Source of the DNA: Parabacteroides sp. AD58
GTDB lineage: Bacteria > Bacteroidota > Bacteroidia > Bacteroidales > Tannerellaceae
Direction: 5' to 3'
Length of the DNA: 64,000 nucleotides
Assembly (NCBI RefSeq): GCF_023744375.2
Contig: NZ_CP146284.1
Coordinates: forward strand, 2,413,501-2,477,500
Part shown: piece by piece, positions 7,887-18,065 of the stretch
How the letters are laid out: each line of letters begins with the position of its first letter
Position numbering within the stretch: the stretch's first letter is position 1
Program-made: the position numbers and the translations under genes
The notes under the pieces: generated by a model
What the model was told of the DNA's origin: nothing
What the model saw: only the letters and a program-made list of their open reading frames with translations
Database searches by the model: none

Positions 7887-10800
7887 TGAAACGAAATAGC
7901 AAATATATCATACTGGTCTGTTCGTTTATCTTGATAAGTAGCTTATGGGCCTTGAACGCAGATTTCCTGGCATCATCCCGATTCTTGCCGGAATTTGAGT
8001 TGGAAGCTCCTGCGCCCCAGGTTCCGGATACGATTCCTCCCCGGTTCCCCGTATCCAAAACAACAACGGAAGAATACCAGGATCTGCTGAAAAAGTCGCC
8101 AGCCGACCTGAAAGACCCGGAAAACATCAAGACAACCATTGAATATGATATCAAGACCGGTACTTATATTGTCCGCACCAAGTTAGGAGATATGGAATTG
8201 GGTACTCCAATGACATTAACCCCCGAAGAGTATCAGGACTATAGCATGCAGCAGTCTTTGCAATCCTATTTCCGTGAAAAGAATGCGGAAGAGTTCGAGA
8301 AGGAAGTCAACAAGAAGTTCAATATCACCGATATGCAGTTCGACTTAGGACCGGCTGAACGTATCTTCGGTAAAGGAGGCGTACGAGTAAAGACACAAGG
8401 TTCTGCCCAGTTGTCTATCGGACTGAAAACCAACAAGACGGACAACCCGTCACTCCCGATCCGTTCGCGTAAACAAACATCATTCAATTTCGACGAAGAT
8501 GTGCAGCTGAATGTTCAGGCATCTGTCGGAAGTAAGGTAAATTTCGGTATGAACTACAATACTGAAACCTCTTTCGACTTCGACTCTAAGCAGTTAAAAC
8601 TGGCTTATACGGGAGAAGAAGATGAGATTATCAAGTCGATCGAAGCCGGAAATGTCAGTATGACAACCAGTAATTCGCTGATCAATGGTGGAGCAGCGTT
8701 GTTCGGTATGAAGGCAGATCTGCAATTCGGGAAGTTACGTGTTAACGCTTTACTCGCCCAACAGGAATCCGAATCCAAAACGGTCAATTCCAAAGGTGGC
8801 GTACAGACGAAACCATTTGAAATTACGATCGACAACTACGATGAGAACCGTCACTTCTTCATTGCCCAATATTTCCGCGACCGGTATGACCAGGCACTGG
8901 AGAAATTGCCCCGTGTCAATTCAGCCGTTACTATCAACCGTGTGGAAGTCTGGGTAACCAATAAACAGGGGAATTATGATCAGGCCCGCAACATTGTCGC
9001 CTTTTCCGATTTAGGAGAAAACAGACACATCAGTAATCCTCAGTTTTCTCCGCAAGGAAGTTCTGAATTACCGAGTAACGAGTCAAATACTTTATATCAG
9101 ACGATTGTTAACAGCTATCCGGATGCCCGTGAGATCAGTAAAGTAACCCAGACTTTCAATGGTGTGCTGGAAGGCGGACGTGATTACGAGAAAATAGAAA
9201 GTGCCCGCTTATTGAATGAGTCTGAATATACCATTAACAAACAGCTTGGATACATTTCTTTAAACACCCAGCTACAGCCGGACGATATTTTGGCCATTGC
9301 CTACGAATATACCAGCGGCGGAAAAGTATATCAGGTGGGAGAATTTTCGAGTGATAATACCAACAATACAACCACCTGTCTGTACCTGAAGTTATTGAAA
9401 GGCTCCAACATGTCACCGAAAATGCCTTTCTGGGACTTGATGATGAAAAACGTCTATTCTCTGAATGCCTATTCGGTCCAGAAAGAGAAATTCCAGTTAA
9501 ACATCTTATATCAGAACGATACTGTAGGTACTGCCGTCAATTATATATCGGAAGGAGCTATCAAAGATCAGATTCTGTTGAAAGTCATGAACTTGGACCG
9601 TTTGAATTCACAAGAAGAAGCTCACTCGGATGGTTTCTTCGACTTTGTAGACGGTTATACCATCATGGCGGATAAAGGTAAGATCGTCTTCCCGGTGGTG
9701 GAACCTTTCGGCTCACATCTCCGCAAGAAAATCGGGAATGATGCCATAGCTGATAAGTATGTCTTCCAGGAATTGTATGATTCTACCCTGACTGCTGCCC
9801 GCCAGATTGCTGAAAAGAACAAGTTTATCCTGCAAGGTGAATACAAGGCCTCATCAGGAGCAGAAATACAACTCGAAGCAACCAATGTGGCAAGAGGTTC
9901 GGTAAAAGTAACAGCCGGAGGAGCTGTGCTGACGGAAAATGTAGATTATACAGTCGATTATGCTTCAGGTATCGTTACCATTCTGAATGAAAATATTATA
10001 TCAAGTGGTACTCCTGTCAGTGTAAGTCTTGAAAACCAATCGACTTACAATATGCAACGAAAGACAATGATGGGTGTTGACCTGAACTATCAGTTTACTC
10101 CTGATTTCAGTTTAGGAGCCACCCTGATGCATATGTCAGAAATGCCGCTGACGACTAAAACGGTTATGGGAGACGAATCGGTGAAGAATACGTTATGGGG
10201 ATTAAATGCTTCGTATAAAGGAGAAAGTCAATGGCTGACAAATATGCTGGACAAGTTGCCGTTGCTCACTTTAACGAAGCCCAGTCAGATTGCCTTTAAT
10301 GCTGAATTTGCCCAGTTAATTGCCGGTCATTACGAGAATGATTATACAGGCCAGTATTCTTATCTGGATGATTTCGAATCAACCCAGAGTACAATCGATT
10401 TGCTGAATCCTTATCCCTGGAACTTAGCAAGTACGCCGTATGATGATGCGGCCACGGCTCTCTTCCCGGAAGCCAGCAGAATCAACGATGTGGAATACGG
10501 AAAGAATCGTGCGTTGATGGCCTGGTATTATGTAGATGGAATCTTTACCCGTAAAAACTCCCGTTCATTGCCGAGTCATATTACGAAAGATGACTTGTCG
10601 AATCACTATGTACGAGCTGTCCAGACAACCGAATTGTTCCCGAACCGGGATATCAGTATCAATGAAGACAATCAGTTGTCTGTATTGAACGTCGCTTATT
10701 ATCCCAATGAACGCGGTCCGTATAACCTAGATGCACAAGGTGTTAATTCGGACGGTACATTGACAAACCCCGAAAAACGCTGGGGCGGTATTATGAGAAA

Positions 10801-13800
10801 GATCGATCAGGTTGATTTCGAGACAGCGAATATCGAATACATCGAATTCTGGTTAATGGATCCTTTCATCTATAATGCCAATACAGCGCAAGGAGGTGAT
10901 TTGTATTTCAACTTGGGAGATATTTCCGAAGATATCCTGAAAGATGAAAAGAAGTTCTTCGAGAACGGTCTTCCGGTAGACGGAGATATGAGTCAGGTTG
11001 ACACCACCGTCTGGGGTAAAGTTCCGAAACAGCAAAGTACTGTGTATGCTTTCGATAATACGTCTGGCGCCAGAAGCTTGCAGGATGTCGGATTAAACGG
11101 TCTGTCATCTGAAGAAGAATTGAACTTCCCGACTTATCAGCAATTCTTGTCGGAACTGACACCCCGGCTTTCTGCTGAAACACTGGAGAAAATGACAAGC
11201 GATCCGCTGTCTGTCCTGAATAACCCATCTGGAGATAAGTTCCATTATTTCCGTGGTTCAGACTATGATGCACAGCAACTGGACATCCTGAGCCGATACA
11301 AACGATATAATGGTACGGAAGGAAACTCGGAAGAATCAACGGAAGCATACAACACGGCTTCCCGGACAACGCCTGATGTAGAAGACCTGAATCAGGACAA
11401 TACATTAAATACAAACGAGAAGTATTTTGAATACAAGATCTCGCTTCGTCCGAAAGATATGCAGGTTGGATCGAATTATATCGTCAATATCCAACCGGTA
11501 TCAGTTCCTTTAGCAAACGGAACAACCGAAAATATTAACTGGTATCAGTTTAAAGTGCCTATTAAGCAATACCAACGTAAGGTCGGCTCCATCGAAGACT
11601 TCAAGACAATCCGCTTTATGCGTATGTATATGACCAACTTCAAGGAATCAACCATTCTCCGTTTTGGTACTTTTGAACTGGTTCGAGGTGAATGGCGTAC
11701 GTACGAAGGTGATCTTTCTAATTCAAATGTACCTGTAGCCGATGGAACCTTAGAGGTCTCTACGGTAAACATTGAAGAGAACAGCAAGAGAACTCCGGTC
11801 AACTATGTATTGCCGCCGGGCGTATCTCGTATGCGCGACCCAAGTCAACCGCAGATCCGACAAGAGAATGAGCAGTCTTTGTCATTAAAGGTTACTAACT
11901 TAGCTTCTCAGGATGCATTGGCCGTTTATAAGAGTACCAGTTACGATTTGCGTCAATACAAACGGATGCAATTATTCAGCCACGCCGAAGCATTCATCAA
12001 TGATGCAACAGCATTAGCCGATGGTGAACTATCCGTCTTCTTGCGTTTGGGTTCAGACTATAAGAACAATTACTACGAATATGAAGTTCCTCTGAAACTG
12101 ACTCCTGCAGGTACGTATAGCGATGGTTCGGAAACCGTATGGCCGTCTCAGAACTTATTGGACATTCAATTAGAGACACTGACCAACTTAAAGCTGAACC
12201 GGAACCGGGCCAAACGACAAGGCCAGAGCGGAGTAACTTATCAGACGGTTTATTCGGAATATGATCCGAACAATACCCGTAATAAAATCAGCATCGTGGG
12301 TAACCCAAGTCTGGCTGAAGTGAAAGTGATCATGATCGGTGTCCGGAATAATTCGCGTGAGGCCAAGAATGCTGAAATCTGGGTAAACGAATTACGTCTG
12401 ACCGACTTCAACGAAGAAGGCGGCTGGGCTGCTAATGCTTCTTTGAATGTTGCCTTATCAGATCTGGGTACAGTCAACTTTGCCGGACGCGTCGAAACGG
12501 CAGGTTTCGGAGCGTTGGATCAATCGGTCAATGAAAGACGATTGGACGACTACTCTCAATACAGTGTTTCTACTTCGTTGGAGTTAGGTAAATTCTTCCC
12601 CGAAAAAGCCAAGGTAAGCATTCCTTTCTATTATGCTTATTCTAAGGAGACAACGACTCCGAAGTATGATCCGTTAAATCAGGATATCAAGATGAAGGAT
12701 GCTTTGGATAACGTAGAGACACAGGCTGAAAAAGATTCTATCAAGAATTATTCGATTGACCGGACGACTATCAAGAGCGTGTCATTTAATAATGTCCACG
12801 TAGATGTGCAGAGCAAGAATCCGATGCCGTATGATCCGGCTAACTTCTCGCTCAGCTATTCTTATAGCGAGAATAGTAAACAGAATCCGGAAACGGAATA
12901 TGAACGGACTAAAGACTGGAATGGTAGCTTTGCTTATACCTATACACCGTATGCGAAACCATTCCGTCCTTTCCAGAAACTGAAGCAGAACAACGGATAT
13001 ACCAAATATCTCAAACAGTTCTCGTTGAATTATCTGCCTTCGAACATCAGTTTCCAGACAACATTGATGCGTAATTATTACGAATTACAGCTGCGCGATC
13101 TGACCAGCCAGCAATATACCGGAGGAAAGAATAATATTCCGGTTTCATTCAGTCAGGAGTTTTATTGGGACCGGGCTTTCAGCTTACGCTGGGACTTTAC
13201 CAATAACCTGTCGGTTAATTTCACGTCAGGAACGAATGCCCGTATCGAGGAACCGTATGTACAAGTCAACAAGCAATTGAATCCGGACGGATATAAAGTG
13301 TGGAAAGACTCGGTGATGCAAAGTATCAAAGATCTGGGTACGCCGCTGAAATACGACCAGCAGTTTACAGTAACCTGGAATCTTCCACTGCAATATATTC
13401 CGGTACTCGACTGGGTGAACAGTTCGGTTACTTATGACGCTACCTACAACTGGGAACGAAGCGCTGAAATTGAAGGAGACGATCCGATTGGTAATGTAGT
13501 CAAGAATCAGCGTCAGATTAACGGACAAATGAACCTGAACTTGCAGAGCCTGTATAACAAGAACAAGTATCTGAAGAAGATCAACCAGAAGTTCAATACG
13601 TCTTCACGCAATAACAACCAGAAGAAGAAAGTGAAGAAAGAGGTAAAGCTGGAGAAAGACATCGTCCTGAATCCGGATAGTGGAACCATCGTACAGCACG
13701 GTATGTTTACCAAGAAACTGCGTATTACGGCGCGTGGAGCCGACGGTAAAGTATATGCCATCAAATTCAAGCCGATTAATTATGCACAGGTGATGATTCT

Positions 13801-15301
13801 CAACAAAGATACGGCACATCTGAAACTGACTATCAAGCCAGGTCCTTCGGGTAGTGAGGAAATGTGGAACAAATCTATTGAATATGCGACCCGCTTCGCC
13901 ATGATGTTAAGACGTATCAACATTCAATATACAACCAGCGACGGTATGATGCTGCCGGGCTTCTTGCCGGAAGTAGGCGACATGTTCGGACAGTCGCGCT
14001 CCAGCATCGGCATGGCTCCTGGACTGGGCTTTGCTTTCGGAGGTGTAAATCGCAGTTATATCGACTATGCCAACGACCGTGGCTGGCTGATCACCAATGA
14101 TTCGACGAACATCACACCGGCAATGATCAGCAATGCCCGTAATTTGAATATCAATGCAACTTTGGAACCGATTCCTGGGTTGAAGATCGACTTGAATGCC
14201 AACCGGGTTGACACCCGAAATACAGAGGTTCAGTTCATGTATGCGGGCATGCCCGAAACATATAGTGGTAACTTCACAATGACAACCATTGCATTGGGCG
14301 GCTCGTTAGGAGGCGGCGGAAGCGCAGATAATAATTATGCGTCCAAGAGATTCGATAATTTCTTGGCTTATCGGGAGATCATCGCTTCCCGAATGGAAAA
14401 TGCCTACGCACGGACTTCCTATCCGAATTCCGGATTCATTGAAGGAACGGCTTTGGCAAACCGTCCGTATAATCCGGACAATGGTAACGTCAGTCTTAAT
14501 TCGGCAGATGTTTTGATTCCGGCCTTCTTGGCAGCTTATACCGGAAAAGACCCGTCGAAGGTAGAACTCTCGGCTTTCCCGTCGATCCGCAGTCTGCTTC
14601 CGAACTGGAGAATTACTTATAACGGCCTTACCAAGATTCCGCTTTTACAGCGGTATTTCAAGGATATCACCTTGAGTCATCAGTACAAGGCATCGTATAG
14701 TGTAGGTTCATTCTCATCCTTCCTCAACTGGGTAGATGCCGGACAAGACGGATTGGGTTATGTTCGTAGTGTATTGACAGGGAATCCGACTCCTTCTTCG
14801 CCTTATGATATCTCGGCAGTCAGCATCACCGACGGCTTCAGTCCGCTGTTGGGTGTAGATGCCACGGCGCTGAATAATATCACCGGTAAAGTAGAATATC
14901 GTACAACTCGGAACTTAAACCTGAACATCTCGTCATATCAGCTGGTAGAATCCAACTCCAACGAGTTTGTCATCGGTTTAGGATATAAGTTTGTTGAGTT
15001 CAACAAAGTCTTGAAGATGAAGAAAACCCAGAACTTCAGCAACGACTTGACCGTAAGTCTCGACTTCTCATACCGGAAGACGCAGTCGCTGATTCGTAAG
15101 ATTGAAGAACAGTTCACGCAGGCAACCAGTGGTAACATTGCCAAGACCATTCAGTTCTCTGCCGATTACGGGTTGAGCCGAGCCTTGACGCTGCGAGCCT
15201 TCTACGACTTACAAATCAACAAGCCGTTAGTATCAAGCGAGTCCTATCCGACTTCCAATTCCAATTACGGAATCAGTCTCCGGTTCTCGCTGGCACAATA
15301 A
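7886..15301 (+). CDS. sprA: Type IX secretion outer-membrane translocon SprA/Sov
   Basis: This is a very large (2471-residue) outer-membrane protein. The family forms a giant beta barrel through which type IX secretion substrates cross the outer membrane; Flavobacterium SprA and Porphyromonas Sov have about 2400-2500 residues. A signal sequence ([20 protein letters not shown]) is followed by a Pro-rich start, repeated SprA-N type segments and long alternating beta-strand sequence to the C-terminal aromatic strand (SLRFSLAQ). A Lys-rich loop (NNQKKKVKKEVKLEKD) lies near residue 1910. The frame is intact. The assignment rests on size, composition and synteny with ruvA. It implies a T9SS in this organism, though no other por genes are in the window. 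Confidence 0.92.
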   Translation: MKRNSKYIILVCSFILISSLWALNADFLASSRFLPEFELEAPAPQVPDTIPPRFPVSKTTTEEYQDLLKKSPADLKDPENIKTTIEYDIKTGTYIVRTKLGDMELGTPMTLTPEEYQDYSMQQSLQSYFREKNAEEFEKEVNKKFNITDMQFDLGPAERIFGKGGVRVKTQGSAQLSIGLKTNKTDNPSLPIRSRKQTSFNFDEDVQLNVQASVGSKVNFGMNYNTETSFDFDSKQLKLAYTGEEDEIIKSIEAGNVSMTTSNSLINGGAALFGMKADLQFGKLRVNALLAQQESESKTVNSKGGVQTKPFEITIDNYDENRHFFIAQYFRDRYDQALEKLPRVNSAVTINRVEVWVTNKQGNYDQARNIVAFSDLGENRHISNPQFSPQGSSELPSNESNTLYQTIVNSYPDAREISKVTQTFNGVLEGGRDYEKIESARLLNESEYTINKQLGYISLNTQLQPDDILAIAYEYTSGGKVYQVGEFSSDNTNNTTTCLYLKLLKGSNMSPKMPFWDLMMKNVYSLNAYSVQKEKFQLNILYQNDTVGTAVNYISEGAIKDQILLKVMNLDRLNSQEEAHSDGFFDFVDGYTIMADKGKIVFPVVEPFGSHLRKKIGNDAIADKYVFQELYDSTLTAARQIAEKNKFILQGEYKASSGAEIQLEATNVARGSVKVTAGGAVLTENVDYTVDYASGIVTILNENIISSGTPVSVSLENQSTYNMQRKTMMGVDLNYQFTPDFSLGATLMHMSEMPLTTKTVMGDESVKNTLWGLNASYKGESQWLTNMLDKLPLLTLTKPSQIAFNAEFAQLIAGHYENDYTGQYSYLDDFESTQSTIDLLNPYPWNLASTPYDDAATALFPEASRINDVEYGKNRALMAWYYVDGIFTRKNSRSLPSHITKDDLSNHYVRAVQTTELFPNRDISINEDNQLSVLNVAYYPNERGPYNLDAQGVNSDGTLTNPEKRWGGIMRKIDQVDFETANIEYIEFWLMDPFIYNANTAQGGDLYFNLGDISEDILKDEKKFFENGLPVDGDMSQVDTTVWGKVPKQQSTVYAFDNTSGARSLQDVGLNGLSSEEELNFPTYQQFLSELTPRLSAETLEKMTSDPLSVLNNPSGDKFHYFRGSDYDAQQLDILSRYKRYNGTEGNSEESTEAYNTASRTTPDVEDLNQDNTLNTNEKYFEYKISLRPKDMQVGSNYIVNIQPVSVPLANGTTENINWYQFKVPIKQYQRKVGSIEDFKTIRFMRMYMTNFKESTILRFGTFELVRGEWRTYEGDLSNSNVPVADGTLEVSTVNIEENSKRTPVNYVLPPGVSRMRDPSQPQIRQENEQSLSLKVTNLASQDALAVYKSTSYDLRQYKRMQLFSHAEAFINDATALADGELSVFLRLGSDYKNNYYEYEVPLKLTPAGTYSDGSETVWPSQNLLDIQLETLTNLKLNRNRAKRQGQSGVTYQTVYSEYDPNNTRNKISIVGNPSLAEVKVIMIGVRNNSREAKNAEIWVNELRLTDFNEEGGWAANASLNVALSDLGTVNFAGRVETAGFGALDQSVNERRLDDYSQYSVSTSLELGKFFPEKAKVSIPFYYAYSKETTTPKYDPLNQDIKMKDALDNVETQAEKDSIKNYSIDRTTIKSVSFNNVHVDVQSKNPMPYDPANFSLSYSYSENSKQNPETEYERTKDWNGSFAYTYTPYAKPFRPFQKLKQNNGYTKYLKQFSLNYLPSNISFQTTLMRNYYELQLRDLTSQQYTGGKNNIPVSFSQEFYWDRAFSLRWDFTNNLSVNFTSGTNARIEEPYVQVNKQLNPDGYKVWKDSVMQSIKDLGTPLKYDQQFTVTWNLPLQYIPVLDWVNSSVTYDATYNWERSAEIEGDDPIGNVVKNQRQINGQMNLNLQSLYNKNKYLKKINQKFNTSSRNNNQKKKVKKEVKLEKDIVLNPDSGTIVQHGMFTKKLRITARGADGKVYAIKFKPINYAQVMILNKDTAHLKLTIKPGPSGSEEMWNKSIEYATRFAMMLRRINIQYTTSDGMMLPGFLPEVGDMFGQSRSSIGMAPGLGFAFGGVNRSYIDYANDRGWLITNDSTNITPAMISNARNLNINATLEPIPGLKIDLNANRVDTRNTEVQFMYAGMPETYSGNFTMTTIALGGSLGGGGSADNNYASKRFDNFLAYREIIASRMENAYARTSYPNSGFIEGTALANRPYNPDNGNVSLNSADVLIPAFLAAYTGKDPSKVELSAFPSIRSLLPNWRITYNGLTKIPLLQRYFKDITLSHQYKASYSVGSFSSFLNWVDAGQDGLGYVRSVLTGNPTPSSPYDISAVSITDGFSPLLGVDATALNNITGKVEYRTTRNLNLNISSYQLVESNSNEFVIGLGYKFVEFNKVLKMKKTQNFSNDLTVSLDFSYRKTQSLIRKIEEQFTQATSGNIAKTIQFSADYGLSRALTLRAFYDLQINKPLVSSESYPTSNSNYGISLRFSLAQ

Positions 15302-15306
15302 AAAAG

Positions 15307-15366
15307 AAAACCAACGAATATCCAAAATGATTCTCGTGAGTTTCATTTTCAATATTCGTTGGTTTT
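15307..15366 (+). terminator. Strong hairpin terminator after sprA
   Basis: AAAACCAACGAATAT (15307-15321) pairs perfectly with ATATTCGTTGGTTTT (15352-15366). An inner AAAATGA/TCATTTT extends the stem, and GTTTTT follows. Confidence 0.8.
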
Positions 15367-15420
15367 GTTTTTCAAGTCCTTTACCTTTTCACAAAAACCT
15401 GCCTACCTTTTCTCTAATAT

Positions 15421-15475
15421 ACGCCGGCTTTTGAGTAAAAGACGCCGGCTATTCATCAAAATACGCCGGCTATTT
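15421..15475. repeat. 21-bp-period tandem repeat, three copies of ACGCCGGCT
   Basis: ACGCCGGCT occurs at 15421, 15442 and 15463, exactly 21 bp apart, with AT-rich sequence between the copies. It lies in the 344-bp gap between sprA and the receptor gene. A 77-codon frame across it (RRLF-like repeats) looks like a by-product of the repeat rather than a gene. Confidence 0.7.
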
Positions 15476-15645
15476 TCAGCTCTCCTAATACGCTGTAAAT
15501 CAATACTCATTAAAACCATTTTAGAAGCATATCGGACTTCCACCAAAAGGAGGCAAATGATATGCAGACAAAAAAAGAGATTATTTCTGTAACGCAAACC
15601 CGATTACCGTCGTCTTATGGACAAATAAGATTAAAAACGGAAATC

Positions 15646-17964
15646 ATGAGAACATTCTTTACAGCATTATTACTGTGTATGAGCTTGGGTTGTTTAGGAC
15701 AATCCATACAACTGAAAGGAATCATCAAGAACGAAGATAAACAGGCCATTGAATTTGCCAATATCGTTTTACAGACACGCGATTCAAGTATGGTCACCGG
15801 CGCTTCTTCGGATGCTAAAGGGCATTTCGAATTAATGAACATCAGTGCCGGAACGTACCGGCTAGTCATCTCAAGTGTCGGTTATCAGACACAGGAAATC
15901 TGGCTGACCGACTTGAACCAGTCCCGTAACTTAGGTGAGATTTATCTAGCAGAAGAAGCCTTTGCTCTCGACAACGTCACGGTAACTGCTTCGGCACAAC
16001 GAAGCGAAATAGACCGGAAAATTGTCTATCCATCCGAACGCCAGCAAAAGGCCTCGGCCAACGGCGTTGATTTGCTGCAACAACTAATGCTCCCGCGTCT
16101 TCAGGTTGATCCGGTAAACAATACCATTCAGATTCCGGGTGACGGTGAAGTACAGTTGCGAATCAACGGTGTGAAAGTAACCAACCAGGAAATCCGAGCC
16201 TTGCGTCCGGATGAAATCGTCCGGGTGGAATATCATGACAATCCCGGATTGCGTTACGGGAATGCCGAAATTGTAATAGATTACATCGTCCGCCGACCGG
16301 AAACAGGCGGGAACTTCGGTATTGACATCATGCAGTCACCGCATGTCGCTTGGGGAAATTACCAGGCCAGCATGAAGATCAACCATAAGAAGTCGGAATT
16401 CTCGGCCAATTACTGGGGCGGACCACGCGACTTCTACGGCGCTTATCGGGATAATCAGGAAGACTTCAATCTGGGAAACGGAACGGAACTGCATCGATAT
16501 GAAAAAGGAGTTCCTTCACACTGGAAGCTGATGCAGCAATGGCTGAACGTAGCTTACAACCTGCAGGACAATAATAAATACCAATTCAACGTATCCCTCA
16601 ATTATTCCGGGAACAATGTACCTGTCCAGCGTTTCAAAGGACAATTGATCAATCGGACGAATGAAACGGACTATGTAGATATGCTCGACGAGACCAGCAG
16701 TCATTACCACCGTCCTTCGCTCGACATCTATTATCAACGCAACCTGAAGAAAGACCAGGTCTTGATCTTCGATGTGGTAGGAACCTATAACAAAGAATTT
16801 TCCGATCGCCTTTATCAGGAAAGCCGGGAAAACAATATGCTGACCAATATCCGGAACAAGGTCTATGGAAAGAAATATTCCATCATCGGCGAAGGAATCT
16901 ACGAAAAGAAACTGGCCAATGGAAACCGCTGGGGAGCTGGTCTGCGTCATACGCATTCCTTTTCCAACAACGATTATATCAACGGACATACATACCGGAC
17001 GGAAATGCAACAAGGTTCGACCTATCTGTATGGAGAATTCCGGGGAAAGGCGAAGAAGTTAGATTATATGCTGGGTATTGGCGGAACACGTTCGTTCTAT
17101 CGTCAGGAAGGAAGTGTAGATTTATACCAATATTATACCTTCAATCCGCGACTAACACTGAAATATACCTTCAACGATCGGGCATATCTACGCCTGCGTT
17201 CGTCCATCAGTAATGAAATGCCTTCGTTAGGAAACTTGAGTGCTATCGACCAGGTGATTGATTCCCTGCAAATCCAACGTGGTAACCCAAATCTGGAATC
17301 TTATTTATATTATCGGACAAGTCTGGACGGTGAATGGTCGAAAGGAATCTTCCACACCTACTTCAGCATGAGTTATAATTATAAGCCCAACGCTATCATG
17401 GACGAAAAGTATGTAGAAGGGAACAAGATCATCCAGACATGGGACAATCAGAAGAACTGGCAAAGCCTTACACCAATGGTACAGCTGCGTGTCGGTCCGG
17501 TAGCCAATATTCTTCAATTCTCTGTCAGTGGCGGATTGAATCATTACATCAGTAATGGCAATACTTACAAGCACCGGTATTCAAACTGGTGGATGGACGC
17601 CAGCATATCAGCCAACTGGAAGAATTTCACCTTCATATATCAGATTATGACCAACCAGAACCGTCTTGTAGGAGAAACAGTCTCAGGAGATGAAAATGCA
17701 CAAATCCTAATGTTGAACTACAAATGGAAAGACCTGCGTATCGGAGCCGGTGTATTCAACCCGTTTACCAACGATTACAAGACCATCAGTGAAAACTGGA
17801 ACCAATATGCATCGAGCCGTAAGTCCAATCACCTGCAAGAAAGTTCACACATGGCATTTATCACACTGAGTTATAACTTCTCTTTCGGCCGCCACTACAA
17901 GTCAGGCAGTAAGAAAGTAAGTAATCAGGATTCAGATTCAGGTATCATGCAGACCGGGAAATAA
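15646..17964 (+). CDS. Outer-membrane beta-barrel receptor (TonB-dependent-receptor-like, CarboxypepD_reg domain)
   Basis: The preferred start is the ATG at 15646, because it gives an immediate signal peptide (MRTFFTALLLCMSLGCLGQ). The frame is open back to 15562, but those residues look non-secretory. The protein has 772 residues. Residues 22-105 form a carboxypeptidase-regulatory-like beta-sandwich (IQLKGIIKNEDKQAIEFANI ... VGYQTQEIWL). A plug-like region (about 115-215, with VTVTASAQRSEIDRK) follows, and then an aromatic-rich barrel. This is the architecture of the Bacteroidetes OMP_b-brl_3 group. It is not a SusC: it is shorter and has no SusD partner. The ligand is unknown. Confidence 0.85.
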   Translation: MRTFFTALLLCMSLGCLGQSIQLKGIIKNEDKQAIEFANIVLQTRDSSMVTGASSDAKGHFELMNISAGTYRLVISSVGYQTQEIWLTDLNQSRNLGEIYLAEEAFALDNVTVTASAQRSEIDRKIVYPSERQQKASANGVDLLQQLMLPRLQVDPVNNTIQIPGDGEVQLRINGVKVTNQEIRALRPDEIVRVEYHDNPGLRYGNAEIVIDYIVRRPETGGNFGIDIMQSPHVAWGNYQASMKINHKKSEFSANYWGGPRDFYGAYRDNQEDFNLGNGTELHRYEKGVPSHWKLMQQWLNVAYNLQDNNKYQFNVSLNYSGNNVPVQRFKGQLINRTNETDYVDMLDETSSHYHRPSLDIYYQRNLKKDQVLIFDVVGTYNKEFSDRLYQESRENNMLTNIRNKVYGKKYSIIGEGIYEKKLANGNRWGAGLRHTHSFSNNDYINGHTYRTEMQQGSTYLYGEFRGKAKKLDYMLGIGGTRSFYRQEGSVDLYQYYTFNPRLTLKYTFNDRAYLRLRSSISNEMPSLGNLSAIDQVIDSLQIQRGNPNLESYLYYRTSLDGEWSKGIFHTYFSMSYNYKPNAIMDEKYVEGNKIIQTWDNQKNWQSLTPMVQLRVGPVANILQFSVSGGLNHYISNGNTYKHRYSNWWMDASISANWKNFTFIYQIMTNQNRLVGETVSGDENAQILMLNYKWKDLRIGAGVFNPFTNDYKTISENWNQYASSRKSNHLQESSHMAFITLSYNFSFGRHYKSGSKKVSNQDSDSGIMQTGK

Positions 17965-17993
17965 CAGAAGATACAAATGATTCCCATAAAAAA

Positions 17994-18021
17994 GGCTGCC
18001 CCAACCGGTGTCGGGGCAGCC
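17994..18021 (-). terminator. Terminator between the receptor gene and ackA
   Basis: GGCTGCCCC (17994-18002) pairs with GGGGCAGCC (18013-18021). Read on the minus strand the stem is followed by TTTTTT, so it mainly ends pta-ackA transcripts. It could also block read-through from the receptor gene. Confidence 0.8.
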
Positions 18022-18065
18022 AAAACACTCACTTATGTTTTCTGTAAGCTGTGAGGGTTGATGAA

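Noticed and set aside
10908..11414. 168-codon minus frame inside sprA, and similar long antisense frames at 16516-17013 and 46-47 kb
   Set aside because: Shadow frames of real genes; no supporting motif.
15359..15592. 77-codon frame with repeated RRLF-like segments
   Set aside because: The repeats follow from a 21-bp DNA period; there is no signal or domain and it spans the sprA terminator tail.
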